A DNA stretch of 6,168 nt from Alistipes sp. Lineage in GTDB: Bacteria > Bacteroidota > Bacteroidia > Bacteroidales > Rikenellaceae. Location: positions 1-6,168 of the forward strand of contig JAFOYS010000217.1 of the NCBI GenBank assembly GCA_017391435.1, read 5' to 3'. Of this stretch, positions 1-5,954 are shown piece by piece (the stretch's first letter is position 1; each line of letters opens with the position of its first letter). The notes beneath the pieces were generated by a model. It was given only the letters and a program-made list of their open reading frames with translations. It was not told the DNA's origin and made no database searches. Both the position numbers and the translations under genes were made by a program.

Positions 1-1
1 G

Positions 2-25
2 AGTGGGCAGATTTCTCTGCCCACT
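2..25. other. Perfect 10-bp hairpin at left edge
   Basis: A 10-bp perfect inverted repeat (AGTGGGCAGA / TCTGCCCACT) closes a 4-nt TTTC loop. No T-run follows on the plus strand (next bases ATGACG), so it is a weak candidate for a plus-strand terminator. On the minus strand it lies beyond the operon's likely terminator. It may end a transcript from a gene left of the window, or be part of a dispersed intergenic repeat with the adjacent hairpin at 38-58. The structure is seen directly; its role is unknown. Confidence 0.5.
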
Positions 26-37
26 ATGACGACTAAG

Positions 38-58
38 CCTCCCTTTGTCAAAGGGAGG
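38..58. repeat. CCTCCCTTTG palindrome, probable dispersed intergenic repeat
   Basis: CCTCCCTTT pairs with AAAGGGAGG across a GTC triloop, a 9-bp perfect stem. It is followed by TTTGGAGGG, which partly repeats the right arm. From memory, closely similar CCTCCCTTTG...CAAAGGGAGG palindromes recur between genes in many gut bacterial genomes, so a REP- or MITE-like dispersed element is the likely reading. That attribution is recall, not a search. A terminator role is possible, but no clear T-tract follows. Confidence 0.5.
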
Positions 59-143
59 TTTGGAGGGAATGTCAATATCTCTTATTATACTATATATCAG
101 CGCGTTCTCGGCTTTCTGAGACCTACGGAGTATGTGTTACGAG

Positions 144-186
144 AAAAGGACTGCCTGCAAATTTATTTGCAAAGGCAAGTCCTTTT
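144..186 (-). terminator. Imperfect long hairpin, probable terminator of the pfkA operon
   Basis: AAAAGGACT (144-152), GCC (153-155) and TGCAAA (156-161) pair with TTTGCA (166-171), GGC (174-176) and AGTCCTTTT (178-186), with bulges at 172-173 and 177 and a TTTA loop. Read on the minus strand, the structure lies about 70 nt after the peptidase stop codon and ends GTCCTTTT, as expected for an intrinsic terminator. The plus strand also ends in TTTT, so it could act in both directions. No other candidate lies between it and the stop codon at 255. Confidence 0.65.
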
Positions 187-254
187 ATTGTAACAACAGC
201 TTGCTGTCAGAAAGTCGCATCGTGTTGTTTGAGTCTGTCGGTCTGTCAGTGGGG

Positions 255-2198
255 TTACTTCAGATAGTCATCAAAGTAGTCGGTGACCTTCTGCATAAGG
301 TGCACGCGGTCTTTGCCGCGGACATTATGCTTTGCGCGAGGGTATGGGAAGTAGTCGACAGGTATCCAGTGTTTGATACACTCATCTATAAAGTTGAGCG
401 AGTGTTGCCACACCACAACATCGTCTACAGCCCCCTGGCAGATGAGCAGTTTGCCCTTCAGGTCCTTGGCGCGAGGGATGAGCGAGGTGGCGTTGAGTCC
501 CTCGGCATTTGTGGCCTCGGTCTCCATATATCGCTCGCCGTACATAACCTCGTACCAGCGCCAGTCGATAACTGGGCCTCCTGCCACACCGACCTTGAAG
601 ATATCGGGGTGGTTTACCATCAGCGAGATGGTCATAAAGCCTCCATATGACCAGCCGTGAACGCCTATGCGGGAGCTATCGACCCAGCTATGGCTCTTAA
701 GCCACTTGATACCCTCAATCTGGTCGGCCATCTCTGCTACTCCGCACTGACGGTGGATAGCCTGCTCAAAGGCAAGGCCGCGGTTATCTGTTCCGCGGTT
801 ATCCATAACAAAGACCACATAGCCTCGCTGTGCCATATACATCTCCCAGCGGCGCAGCTGTGCCTGGAACGAGTTTGTAACCATCTGTGAGTGAGGTCCT
901 CCGTAGACATAGAGGATTACGGGGTAGCTCTTGGTAGGGTCAAAGTCGAGAGGTTTTATCAATCGGTAGTAGTTCTCGTAAGCACCATCGGCACTGCGGA
1001 GAGTACCCATCTCAATGGGGCAGTAGTTGTACCCTACTGAAGGGTCTACGGCGCGGAAGAGAGTGCGGTAGTGGCGGCCATTTGTCGTTCCTACACCCAC
1101 TACGCGAGGCACTGTAAGGCTTGAGTAGTTGTCTGCAAAGTACTCTCCATCAGCAGATATTGTGCAGTTATGCCAACCCTCGGCAGTTGTAAGTCGTCGG
1201 GTTTTACCGCTCTTGATATCCACAGCAAAGAGGTGGCGCTCTACGGGGCTGACCTCTGCCGAGTGGTAGAAGATGCTCTTACTGCTCTGACCAGCATACT
1301 CAACATCGGCATCTACAGCCGTAAGTCTACGAACTTCGCCAGCAGTGGTGCAGAGGTAGAGATTCTGGTAGCCATCGCGATTTGAAGTAGTGTAGATAAA
1401 GCGCGTAGGGTCATCCTTGAGGAATACTAACGGATATGATGGCTCAACATACTTACTGCTCTGCTCAGTAAGCAGTGTGGCTGTCTTTAGGCCCGTAGTG
1501 GCGCTATAGGCGTTAAGGTGCATATGCTTCTGAGCGCGGTCAAGCACCTGCAGGTAGATAGTCTTACTATCGGGCGACCAAGTGAGGTTTGTAAGGTACT
1601 GCTCGCTGTCAAAGTCGTCGACAGTAAGGTATAGGGTCTGCTGAGTCTCAGAGTTATAGACGCCTACAGATACTCGCTCCGAGGCCATACCGTTCATAGG
1701 GTACTTAATCTCAAACAGAGTACCCGTACGGCTTGTGATATCAAGGAGCGGGAAGGTTGTAACGGCGCTCTCATCCTTCTGATAGAAGGCAACGCTGCTC
1801 TTATCGGGCGAGAGGAAGAGTCCTGTGCTAATGCCAAACTCATTGCGAGAGACACTGCTTCCAGCAACGATATTACTATCAGTAAATGCTGTCACAGCAC
1901 GCTCTGAGCCATCATCTGCAACCCAGACAATGTTATTGCCGACAGTTTTTACTCGGCTCTTCTGCCTCTTTGGAGCCTCAACAGTGCGGCTCTTGCCCGT
2001 AATGACATCTATAGCGTAGCAGAGGCTATCTGTTGTGTGCAGAAACTCCTTCGGGTACTCCTCGCTCCAGAGTACAGAGTAGTTCTGAGGAACAAGTTCG
2101 CGGCTAAGTATAGCCTCCTCCATAGTAAGCAGACGGCGACTCTCTGCCGTAGCAGTTAGTGCCGTAAGGGTCAGCAGTAGTAGTGTCAGTTTTCGCAT
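255..2198 (-). CDS. Exported S9 family prolyl peptidase (prolyl tripeptidyl / dipeptidyl peptidase IV type)
   Basis: This 647-residue serine peptidase cleaves short peptides after proline from the N-terminus of substrates. Residues 1-18 form a signal peptide with a likely cut after ATA-18, so it acts in the periplasm or at the outer surface. Residues about 30-400 form the DPP IV-type beta-propeller (NEFGI at 119-123, LTNLTWSPD at 202-210). The C-terminal alpha/beta-hydrolase has the nucleophile motif GWSYGG (Ser517), Asp592 in VDD and His624 in KHNV; Tyr432 in VYGGP is the probable oxyanion residue. Similarity to recalled P. gingivalis PtpA is strong throughout, including the likely amine-anchoring glutamates Glu120 and Glu550. 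The spacing suggests about 85 fewer residues before Glu120 than PtpA. It is the last gene of the operon: its ATG begins 1 nt after the upstream kinase stop, with no clear ribosome binding site, which suggests translational coupling. Tripeptidyl versus dipeptidyl specificity cannot be settled here. Confidence 0.93.
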   Translation of the reverse strand: MRKLTLLLLTLTALTATAESRRLLTMEEAILSRELVPQNYSVLWSEEYPKEFLHTTDSLCYAIDVITGKSRTVEAPKRQKSRVKTVGNNIVWVADDGSERAVTAFTDSNIVAGSSVSRNEFGISTGLFLSPDKSSVAFYQKDESAVTTFPLLDITSRTGTLFEIKYPMNGMASERVSVGVYNSETQQTLYLTVDDFDSEQYLTNLTWSPDSKTIYLQVLDRAQKHMHLNAYSATTGLKTATLLTEQSSKYVEPSYPLVFLKDDPTRFIYTTSNRDGYQNLYLCTTAGEVRRLTAVDADVEYAGQSSKSIFYHSAEVSPVERHLFAVDIKSGKTRRLTTAEGWHNCTISADGEYFADNYSSLTVPRVVGVGTTNGRHYRTLFRAVDPSVGYNYCPIEMGTLRSADGAYENYYRLIKPLDFDPTKSYPVILYVYGGPHSQMVTNSFQAQLRRWEMYMAQRGYVVFVMDNRGTDNRGLAFEQAIHRQCGVAEMADQIEGIKWLKSHSWVDSSRIGVHGWSYGGFMTISLMVNHPDIFKVGVAGGPVIDWRWYEVMYGERYMETEATNAEGLNATSLIPRAKDLKGKLLICQGAVDDVVVWQHSLNFIDECIKHWIPVDYFPYPRAKHNVRGKDRVHLMQKVTDYFDDYLK

Positions 2199-2199
2199 A

Positions 2200-3201
2200 T
2201 TAGAATAGGTATCTCTCGGTTTTTACTCGCTTTACATAGTTCAGAATATCCTCCCACGCCTCATCGGAGAGTGTTGTGCCGACAATCTCAATAACCTTAC
2301 CCGCCGTAACTGCGCCGATAGTTCCACACTGGCGTAGGTCAAGCCCCTCGGTGAGTCCATAGAGGAATCCCGCAGCGTAGAAGTCGCCCGCACCTGTAGT
2401 GTCAACGCGCTTTGCTGCAGCCATAATGCCCACGTGGACAACAGTTTCGCCCTGCTTTATCAGCGCACCCTTCATACCGATTTTAACAACGGCAAGGGAG
2501 CAGAGCTCCGAGATAGATTGCAGAGCATTTATAGGCTCGCTCTCGCCCGTGAAGGCTACTGCCTCGTCCTCATTGGCAAAGACAATATCTACATAGTCGG
2601 CCACAAGAGCCCTGAGAAAGTCAAGGTTCTCTGCCACAACATTAAAGCTGGCAAGGTCAATGGCTACAGTAAGGCCCAGAGCCTTTGCTCGCTGTGCCAC
2701 GGTGCGGATAAGTGTATGGTCCTGAACAAGATAGCCCTCAATATAGAGGCAGTCGTAGCCCTCAAGCACACTCTCCACAACCTCCTCGGCACTAAGCTCA
2801 AGGGCTGCACCGAGGTGTGTGAGCATCGTACGCTCGCCATCTGTAGATATCAGCGAGACACACTTACCCGAGCGGCTATCGCTACGGAAAATCACTGGAT
2901 GGATGCCCAGATTGGTAAGCGCCTTCTCAAAGAAGTCTCCCGTAGAGTCACGACCCACCTTGCCGATAAAACCCACATCGGCACCCAGACGAGCCATAGC
3001 GCGGATAGTGTTATCAGCACTGCCACCAAGCGAGAGCGAGTGCGGACGGCCAGCAACAGCCTTTGCAACCTCACTCTGCAGTGCGCTATCTACAAGCGAC
3101 ATTGAGCCGCGGGCAATATTATAACGGGTCAAAACCTCGTCACTGCTCAAATTTACGAGCATATCTGTAAGGGCATTACCAATGCCTATAACTCTCTTCA
3201 T
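2200..3201 (-). CDS. PfkB-family kinase (adenosine kinase-like sugar/nucleoside kinase)
   Basis: The 333-residue protein is a complete ribokinase-fold (PfkB) kinase that transfers phosphate from ATP to a hydroxymethyl group of a sugar or nucleoside in the cytoplasm. The N-terminal IGIGNALTDML (5-15) starts the fold, and GGSADNT (59-65) is the first PfkB signature. NEDE (210-213) matches the metal-site NxxE motif. DTTGAGDFYAAGF (267-279) is the second signature, with Asp273 as catalytic base and GAG as anion hole. The N-terminal pattern with RGSMSLVD (31-38) resembles Bacteroidota proteins annotated as adenosine kinase, but the substrate cannot be read from sequence alone. It sits 24 nt downstream of the phosphofructokinase gene and 1 nt upstream of the peptidase gene, so it is the middle operon member. 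Length is normal for the family and no damage is seen. Confidence 0.93.
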   Translation of the reverse strand: MKRVIGIGNALTDMLVNLSSDEVLTRYNIARGSMSLVDSALQSEVAKAVAGRPHSLSLGGSADNTIRAMARLGADVGFIGKVGRDSTGDFFEKALTNLGIHPVIFRSDSRSGKCVSLISTDGERTMLTHLGAALELSAEEVVESVLEGYDCLYIEGYLVQDHTLIRTVAQRAKALGLTVAIDLASFNVVAENLDFLRALVADYVDIVFANEDEAVAFTGESEPINALQSISELCSLAVVKIGMKGALIKQGETVVHVGIMAAAKRVDTTGAGDFYAAGFLYGLTEGLDLRQCGTIGAVTAGKVIEIVGTTLSDEAWEDILNYVKRVKTERYLF

Positions 3202-3225
3202 CAGTCGTTTAGGTTATTGTTGTTA

Positions 3226-4206
3226 CTATATCGAGAGCATCTTCACAAGCTCTACATTACTACTCTTGACGCTCTTTGTCTTTGCAAGTGCCTGACAGAA
3301 TGGGGTGTAGACAATATCTCCGTTCTTCATACCCACCATAACATTTCGCTGACCCTCCTTCAGAGCCTCAATAGCCGCAGCACCAAGTCGTGAGGCAAGT
3401 ATTCGGTCTGCTGCCGTAGGTGAGCCTCCGCGCTGCAGGTGTCCAAGTATCGTAACCCTCGCATCGTACTGCGGATACTCGCGCTCTACACGCTCAGCAA
3501 GACCCATTGCGCCACCTATCGATGGGTCCTCTGCCACAAGGACAATAGCCGAGTTCTTACTCTTGCGAAAACCGTTGTCTATCAGCGCCTTGAGTTGGTC
3601 GTCAGCAGTCTGCGACTCGGGAATTATTGCCGCCTCGGCTCCCGATGCTATAGCACCGTTGAGGGCAAGATACCCCGCTCTGCGACCCATAACCTCTACA
3701 AAGAAGAGCCTCTCGTGCGATGTAGCCGTATCGCGCAACTTATCTACCGCCTCGACAATAGTGTTGAGCGCCGTGTCGTAACCTATAGTGGTGTCAGTGC
3801 CCGACAGGTCGTTGTCAATAGTGCCTGGCAGAGCAACTATAGGCACATCAAACTCCTCGGCAAAGACCTTTGCACCCGTAATAGTTCCGTCGCCACCGAT
3901 GACCACCAGCGCATCTATGCCCTCACTCTGCATAGTCTCAAAGGCCCTCTTGCGTCCCTCAGCACTCATAAACTCCTTGCAGCGAGCAGTCTTGAGAATC
4001 GTTCCTCCGCGCTGAATGATATTGCTCACGCTGTTTGAGTGAAACTCCACAATCTCGCCCGTCACAAGCCCCTTGTATCCGCGCATAATGGCCTTCACGC
4101 CCCAGCCGTTGTACCTCGCAGCACGCGTCACAGCACGAATCGCCGCATTCATCCCCGGTGCATCACCACCCGAGGTCAGTATTCCTATAGTCTTTATCGT
4201 TGCCAT
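3226..4206 (-). CDS. pfkA: ATP-dependent 6-phosphofructokinase
   Basis: This enzyme phosphorylates fructose 6-phosphate to fructose 1,6-bisphosphate, the committed step of glycolysis, in the cytoplasm. At 326 residues it has the usual length of a bacterial group A enzyme. [16 protein letters not shown] (9-24) is the N-terminal nucleotide-binding stretch. GGDGT (104-108) and PGTIDND (127-133, catalytic Asp131) carry glycine where pyrophosphate-dependent enzymes have Asp and Lys, which indicates ATP use. MGRRAGY (173-179) and [10 protein letters not shown] (254-263) bind fructose 6-phosphate. The ATG at 4206 fits the family N-terminus and lies about 30 nt downstream of the predicted transcription start. 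It is the first gene of the operon. The leader has no obvious Shine-Dalgarno sequence, as is usual in Bacteroidota. Many Bacteroidota carry more than one pfkA-type gene, so this may not be the only copy. Confidence 0.97.
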   Translation of the reverse strand: MATIKTIGILTSGGDAPGMNAAIRAVTRAARYNGWGVKAIMRGYKGLVTGEIVEFHSNSVSNIIQRGGTILKTARCKEFMSAEGRKRAFETMQSEGIDALVVIGGDGTITGAKVFAEEFDVPIVALPGTIDNDLSGTDTTIGYDTALNTIVEAVDKLRDTATSHERLFFVEVMGRRAGYLALNGAIASGAEAAIIPESQTADDQLKALIDNGFRKSKNSAIVLVAEDPSIGGAMGLAERVEREYPQYDARVTILGHLQRGGSPTAADRILASRLGAAAIEALKEGQRNVMVGMKNGDIVYTPFCQALAKTKSVKSSNVELVKMLSI

Positions 4207-4238
4207 AAAAGTAGGTATGTTCTTGTCTATAAATCTGT

Positions 4239-4269
4239 CAAAGGTAACAATTTTTTTGCAGAGCGCAAA
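4239..4269 (-). promoter_or_regulatory. Bacteroides-type promoter of the pfkA operon
   Basis: On the minus strand, TTTG (4266-4269) and TACCTTTG (4239-4246) are separated by exactly 19 nt. This matches the Bacteroides primary-sigma consensus TTTG-N19-21-TAnnTTTG. Transcription should begin near 4232-4236, giving a leader of about 26-30 nt before the pfkA ATG. No operator-like dyad is evident around it. It is the only good promoter I found for the three-gene operon. Confidence 0.75.
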
Positions 4270-4320
4270 ATCTGCACCACGATTGACGGTGAGGGACGGG
4301 CGGTACAGCTGACGCGGACA

Positions 4321-4412
4321 GGGAGTTTAAGGAATTTAGGGAGTTTAGGGAAGTTAGTGATTTTTCTCCTTAATCTCCTTAATCTCCCTAATCTCCTTAA
4401 CTTCCTTAACTC
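4321..4412. repeat. Opposed arrays of 9-bp repeats forming a large imperfect hairpin
   Basis: Four units at 4321-4356 (GGGAGTTTA, AGGAATTTA, GGGAGTTTA, GGGAAGTTA) face five units at 4366-4410 (CTCCTTAAT twice, CTCCCTAAT, CTCCTTAAC, TTCCTTAAC). The second array is roughly the reverse complement of the first, so the stretch can fold into a stem of about 35 bp with mismatches around a short GTGATTTTT loop. It lies between the ATPase stop and the pfkA promoter and could help end ATPase transcription. From memory, GGGAGTTAA-like tandem repeats are common between genes in Bacteroidales. No coding potential is credible here. Confidence 0.8.
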
Positions 4413-4535
4413 CGAACAACCGAACGAACGAACAACCGAACACGAACGAACAAACCCGAACAAACCGAACAAACCCGAACAAACCGAACAAACCCGAACA
4501 AACCGAACACCCCTGTTCGTTCGTTCGGTTGTTCG
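4413..4535. repeat. CGAAC-rich repeat block bounded by perfect 22-bp inverted arms
   Basis: The left arm (4413-4434, starting CGAACAACCGAACG) is the exact reverse complement of the right arm (4514-4535). Between them, 4449-4505 holds three exact tandem copies of the 19-bp unit AACAAACCCGAACAAACCG, itself two near-identical 9/10-bp halves. The block begins 1 nt after the 9-bp repeat region and ends 12 nt before the ATPase stop codon at 4548. As RNA, the arms could form a strong stem closing a 79-nt loop, which may terminate or stabilise the ATPase transcript. Bases 4503-4535 recur inverted at 6075-6107. Confidence 0.9.
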
Positions 4536-4547
4536 TTTACTCAAGGC

Positions 4548-5783
4548 TTAAAACGGCACTTCGTCCTCCATATCGGTAAAGACTCTTGGGCAGTCGGCGT
4601 AGTAGAGCATTGTCTGGGTCTCTGGTGCAGTAGGCGGTGGAGTGGCTACCGTAGGTTGTGGCGTTGGGGCAGTAGGTTGTGGAGTAACTACCGCAGGTTG
4701 TGGCAAGGCGGGTGCTGAAGCGAGGCGGACAATGTTGTTATGTTGCTCTAAAAGTCCGCTCTTAATGGCGCGACCGATACGCATACGGGCAGTGTCGTGG
4801 CTCACGCCCTGCAGTTCTACTATCTTATTAGTCAGAACCTTACGCTCTACGCTGCCTCCGAAGTGGGTCTGAAGTGTATCTACCACCACAGAATTTGCAT
4901 CGCTACTCTGCACGGGCAGGTCGCACAGTTGTGGTAGTCCATCTTCATCCACCATAAAGGCGAATCGCTCAAAGGGCTCATTACGGCAGAACTGAGGCTC
5001 TACGACGCTTATATCGTCTACTCTATGCACATAGAGCACGCTCTCAGCCTTGCGTTGCAGTGCCGAGCCGGTATGACCGCGAGCCTTGTCAGTACCTGGG
5101 TTGGTGTGTAACACACAGATTATATGACAGTTAAACTGTGTGCTTAGCGCCATAAGTTCACCCACGAGGGCTTCACTCTCGCGCAGGTCATTTGTATCGC
5201 GTTGCATATCCGCAATACCGTCAATGACCACAAGGTTAGGTCTGAGCGTATATAGCGCATCGAGCAATAGTGTGCGTCGCTCAGTAGGTGCAAGTTCGCG
5301 CAAGGCGTAGACATTGAGGCGCGAATCTTCAATACCTACCTTCTTAATGCCCGTAATAGTATTAATACGGTCAATAACCTTACGCACGTGGCCTTCGCCC
5401 TGCTCCGTATCTAACCATAACACATTGAGTGTTATATTGTTAGATATATTTTTAAATGCCTTACTATCTTTGCGCTTGTAGGCAATAGCACTCGCCACGA
5501 GGGCGGTAGTAAGAAAGGTCTTCTTACTCTTAGACTCGCCTACAATGGCAGATATATTACCCGCCGAGCAGAGACAACAGCCATCTATGGCAATCATAGG
5601 CTCTGCCTCAATATATGGCTTGGTAATATCTACGCGATAGGGGTCTAAACGCCCCTTGCGTAGTTCAATTTCTAAATCTTTAACACCTTGTGCTACCAAG
5701 GCCTCAACATCACGCTCTAAAGCGTCAATGTTAAACTTAGGTACAGGGTTAGCCACTGCACCTACTTGCGTAGTTGTACTCAT
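4548..5783 (-). CDS. RepA-like AAA family ATPase with proline-rich linker and SSB-like C-terminal tip
   Basis: The 411-residue protein has a RecA-fold ATPase core of the RepA/AAA_25 type, common on Bacteroidota mobile elements, where it is thought to act as a replication helicase or DNA-handling ATPase. The variant Walker A is VGESKSKKTF (81-90), with Lys87 in place of the usual glycine. WLDTEQ (123-128) offers Glu127 as catalytic base, LVVIDG (184-189) is Walker B, and VLHTNPG plus DKARGHTGSALQRKAE (224-247) form the family's sensor/DNA-loop region. Residues about 294-355 look like a winged helix. A Pro/Thr/Gln heptad linker (360-387) follows, and the last residues MEDEVPF resemble the SSB docking tip. 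The ATG at 5783 follows an AT-rich leader without a Shine-Dalgarno sequence. No primase, integrase or mobilisation gene is adjacent in the window, so the function remains inferred. Inverted repeat blocks lie on both sides. Confidence 0.88.
   Translation of the reverse strand: MSTTTQVGAVANPVPKFNIDALERDVEALVAQGVKDLEIELRKGRLDPYRVDITKPYIEAEPMIAIDGCCLCSAGNISAIVGESKSKKTFLTTALVASAIAYKRKDSKAFKNISNNITLNVLWLDTEQGEGHVRKVIDRINTITGIKKVGIEDSRLNVYALRELAPTERRTLLLDALYTLRPNLVVIDGIADMQRDTNDLRESEALVGELMALSTQFNCHIICVLHTNPGTDKARGHTGSALQRKAESVLYVHRVDDISVVEPQFCRNEPFERFAFMVDEDGLPQLCDLPVQSSDANSVVVDTLQTHFGGSVERKVLTNKIVELQGVSHDTARMRIGRAIKSGLLEQHNNIVRLASAPALPQPAVVTPQPTAPTPQPTVATPPPTAPETQTMLYYADCPRVFTDMEDEVPF
4623..4706 (-). 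repeat. In-frame 21-bp repeats encoding a proline-rich heptad linker
   Basis: Four consecutive 21-bp units encode LPQPAVV, TPQPTAP, TPQPTVA and TPPPTAP (residues 360-387 of the ATPase). On the plus strand the units share the core GGTTGTGG. The unit length keeps frame, so copy number could vary between strains without breaking the protein. The encoded segment should be disordered and extended, separating the winged-helix-like domain from the acidic C-terminal tip. Confidence 0.85.
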
Positions 5784-5805
5784 ATAAATATGTATGTATT
5801 AAAAG

Positions 5806-5833
5806 GTTATGGGTGTACGCAGAAGAGCATAAC
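5806..5833 (-). promoter_or_regulatory. Weak inverted repeat in the ATPase leader
   Basis: GTTATG (5806-5811) and CATAAC (5828-5833) form a 6-bp inverted repeat 16 nt apart; GGTGT (5812-5816) and ACACC (5832-5836) offer an alternative pairing. It lies in the predicted 80-nt leader, 23-50 nt before the start codon. It could be a leader hairpin or a second regulator site, but short dyads like this arise by chance. Confidence 0.25.
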
Positions 5834-5853
5834 ACCACTAATAAAGATAATTG

Positions 5854-5875
5854 TTTGTGGAATTCCAGCCACAAA
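5854..5875. promoter_or_regulatory. Operator-like dyad over the ATPase promoter
   Basis: TTTGTGG (5854-5860) and CCACAAA (5869-5875) are perfect 7-bp arms separated by 8 nt, one half of which forms the smaller palindrome TGGAATTCCA. The right arm overlaps the -7 element (5872-5879), and the rest covers the predicted transcription start. That placement is typical of a dimeric repressor site. No regulator gene is visible in the window, so the binding protein is unknown. The same bases could also form a short hairpin at the start of the mRNA. Confidence 0.5.
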
Positions 5876-5903
5876 TATAATACAATGAGTACCCCCTTGT
5901 CAA
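5872..5903 (-). promoter_or_regulatory. Promoter of the RepA-like ATPase gene
   Basis: On the minus strand, TATATTTG (5872-5879) matches the Bacteroides -7 element TAnnTTTG, with TTG 21 nt upstream. That TTG is part of a perfect TTGACA (5898-5903), and with TTATAT about 17 nt downstream the region also reads as a fair sigma-70-type promoter. This dual fit could allow expression in varied hosts. The transcription start should be near 5865, giving a leader of about 80 nt before the ATG at 5783. Confidence 0.7.
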
Positions 5904-5954
5904 GTATTTTGGCAAATATTTTTTCAATTATTTTACAAGATGCAGTAAATCATT

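Noticed and set aside
132..660. Plus-strand open frames across the peptidase C-terminus
   Set aside because: They lie antisense to a peptidase whose catalytic motifs are intact in this stretch; the translations show no domain and simply mirror the codons of the real gene.
2434..3105. A 223-codon plus-strand open frame inside the PfkB-family kinase
   Set aside because: It is fully antisense to a complete kinase with both PfkB signatures; its composition (many His, Cys, Lys runs) is not protein-like and no motif is recognisable.
3439..4038. A 199-codon plus-strand open frame inside pfkA
   Set aside because: It is antisense to the conserved phosphofructokinase core, which explains its openness; no family resemblance or promoter is seen.
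3226..4206. Pyrophosphate-dependent phosphofructokinase
   Set aside because: The motifs are GGDGT and PGTIDND with glycine at both discriminating positions, which marks the ATP-dependent type.
4449..4505. Possible CRISPR array
   Set aside because: The 19-bp units are directly contiguous with no spacers, and no cas gene is present; this is a plain tandem repeat.
4039..4551. Open frames on both strands through the repeat-rich gap (including 4227-4544 on the minus strand)
   Set aside because: Their sequence is mostly translation of 9-bp and 19-bp repeats (runs of Asn-Lys-Pro or Leu-Arg-Arg), and the minus-strand frame overlaps the pfkA promoter.
4548..5783. DnaB replicative helicase or RadA/Sms
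   Set aside because: There is no DnaB N-terminal domain, zinc finger or Lon-like domain; the sensor region with HTNPG and KARGHTGS and the downstream winged helix fit RepA/AAA_25-type ATPases better.
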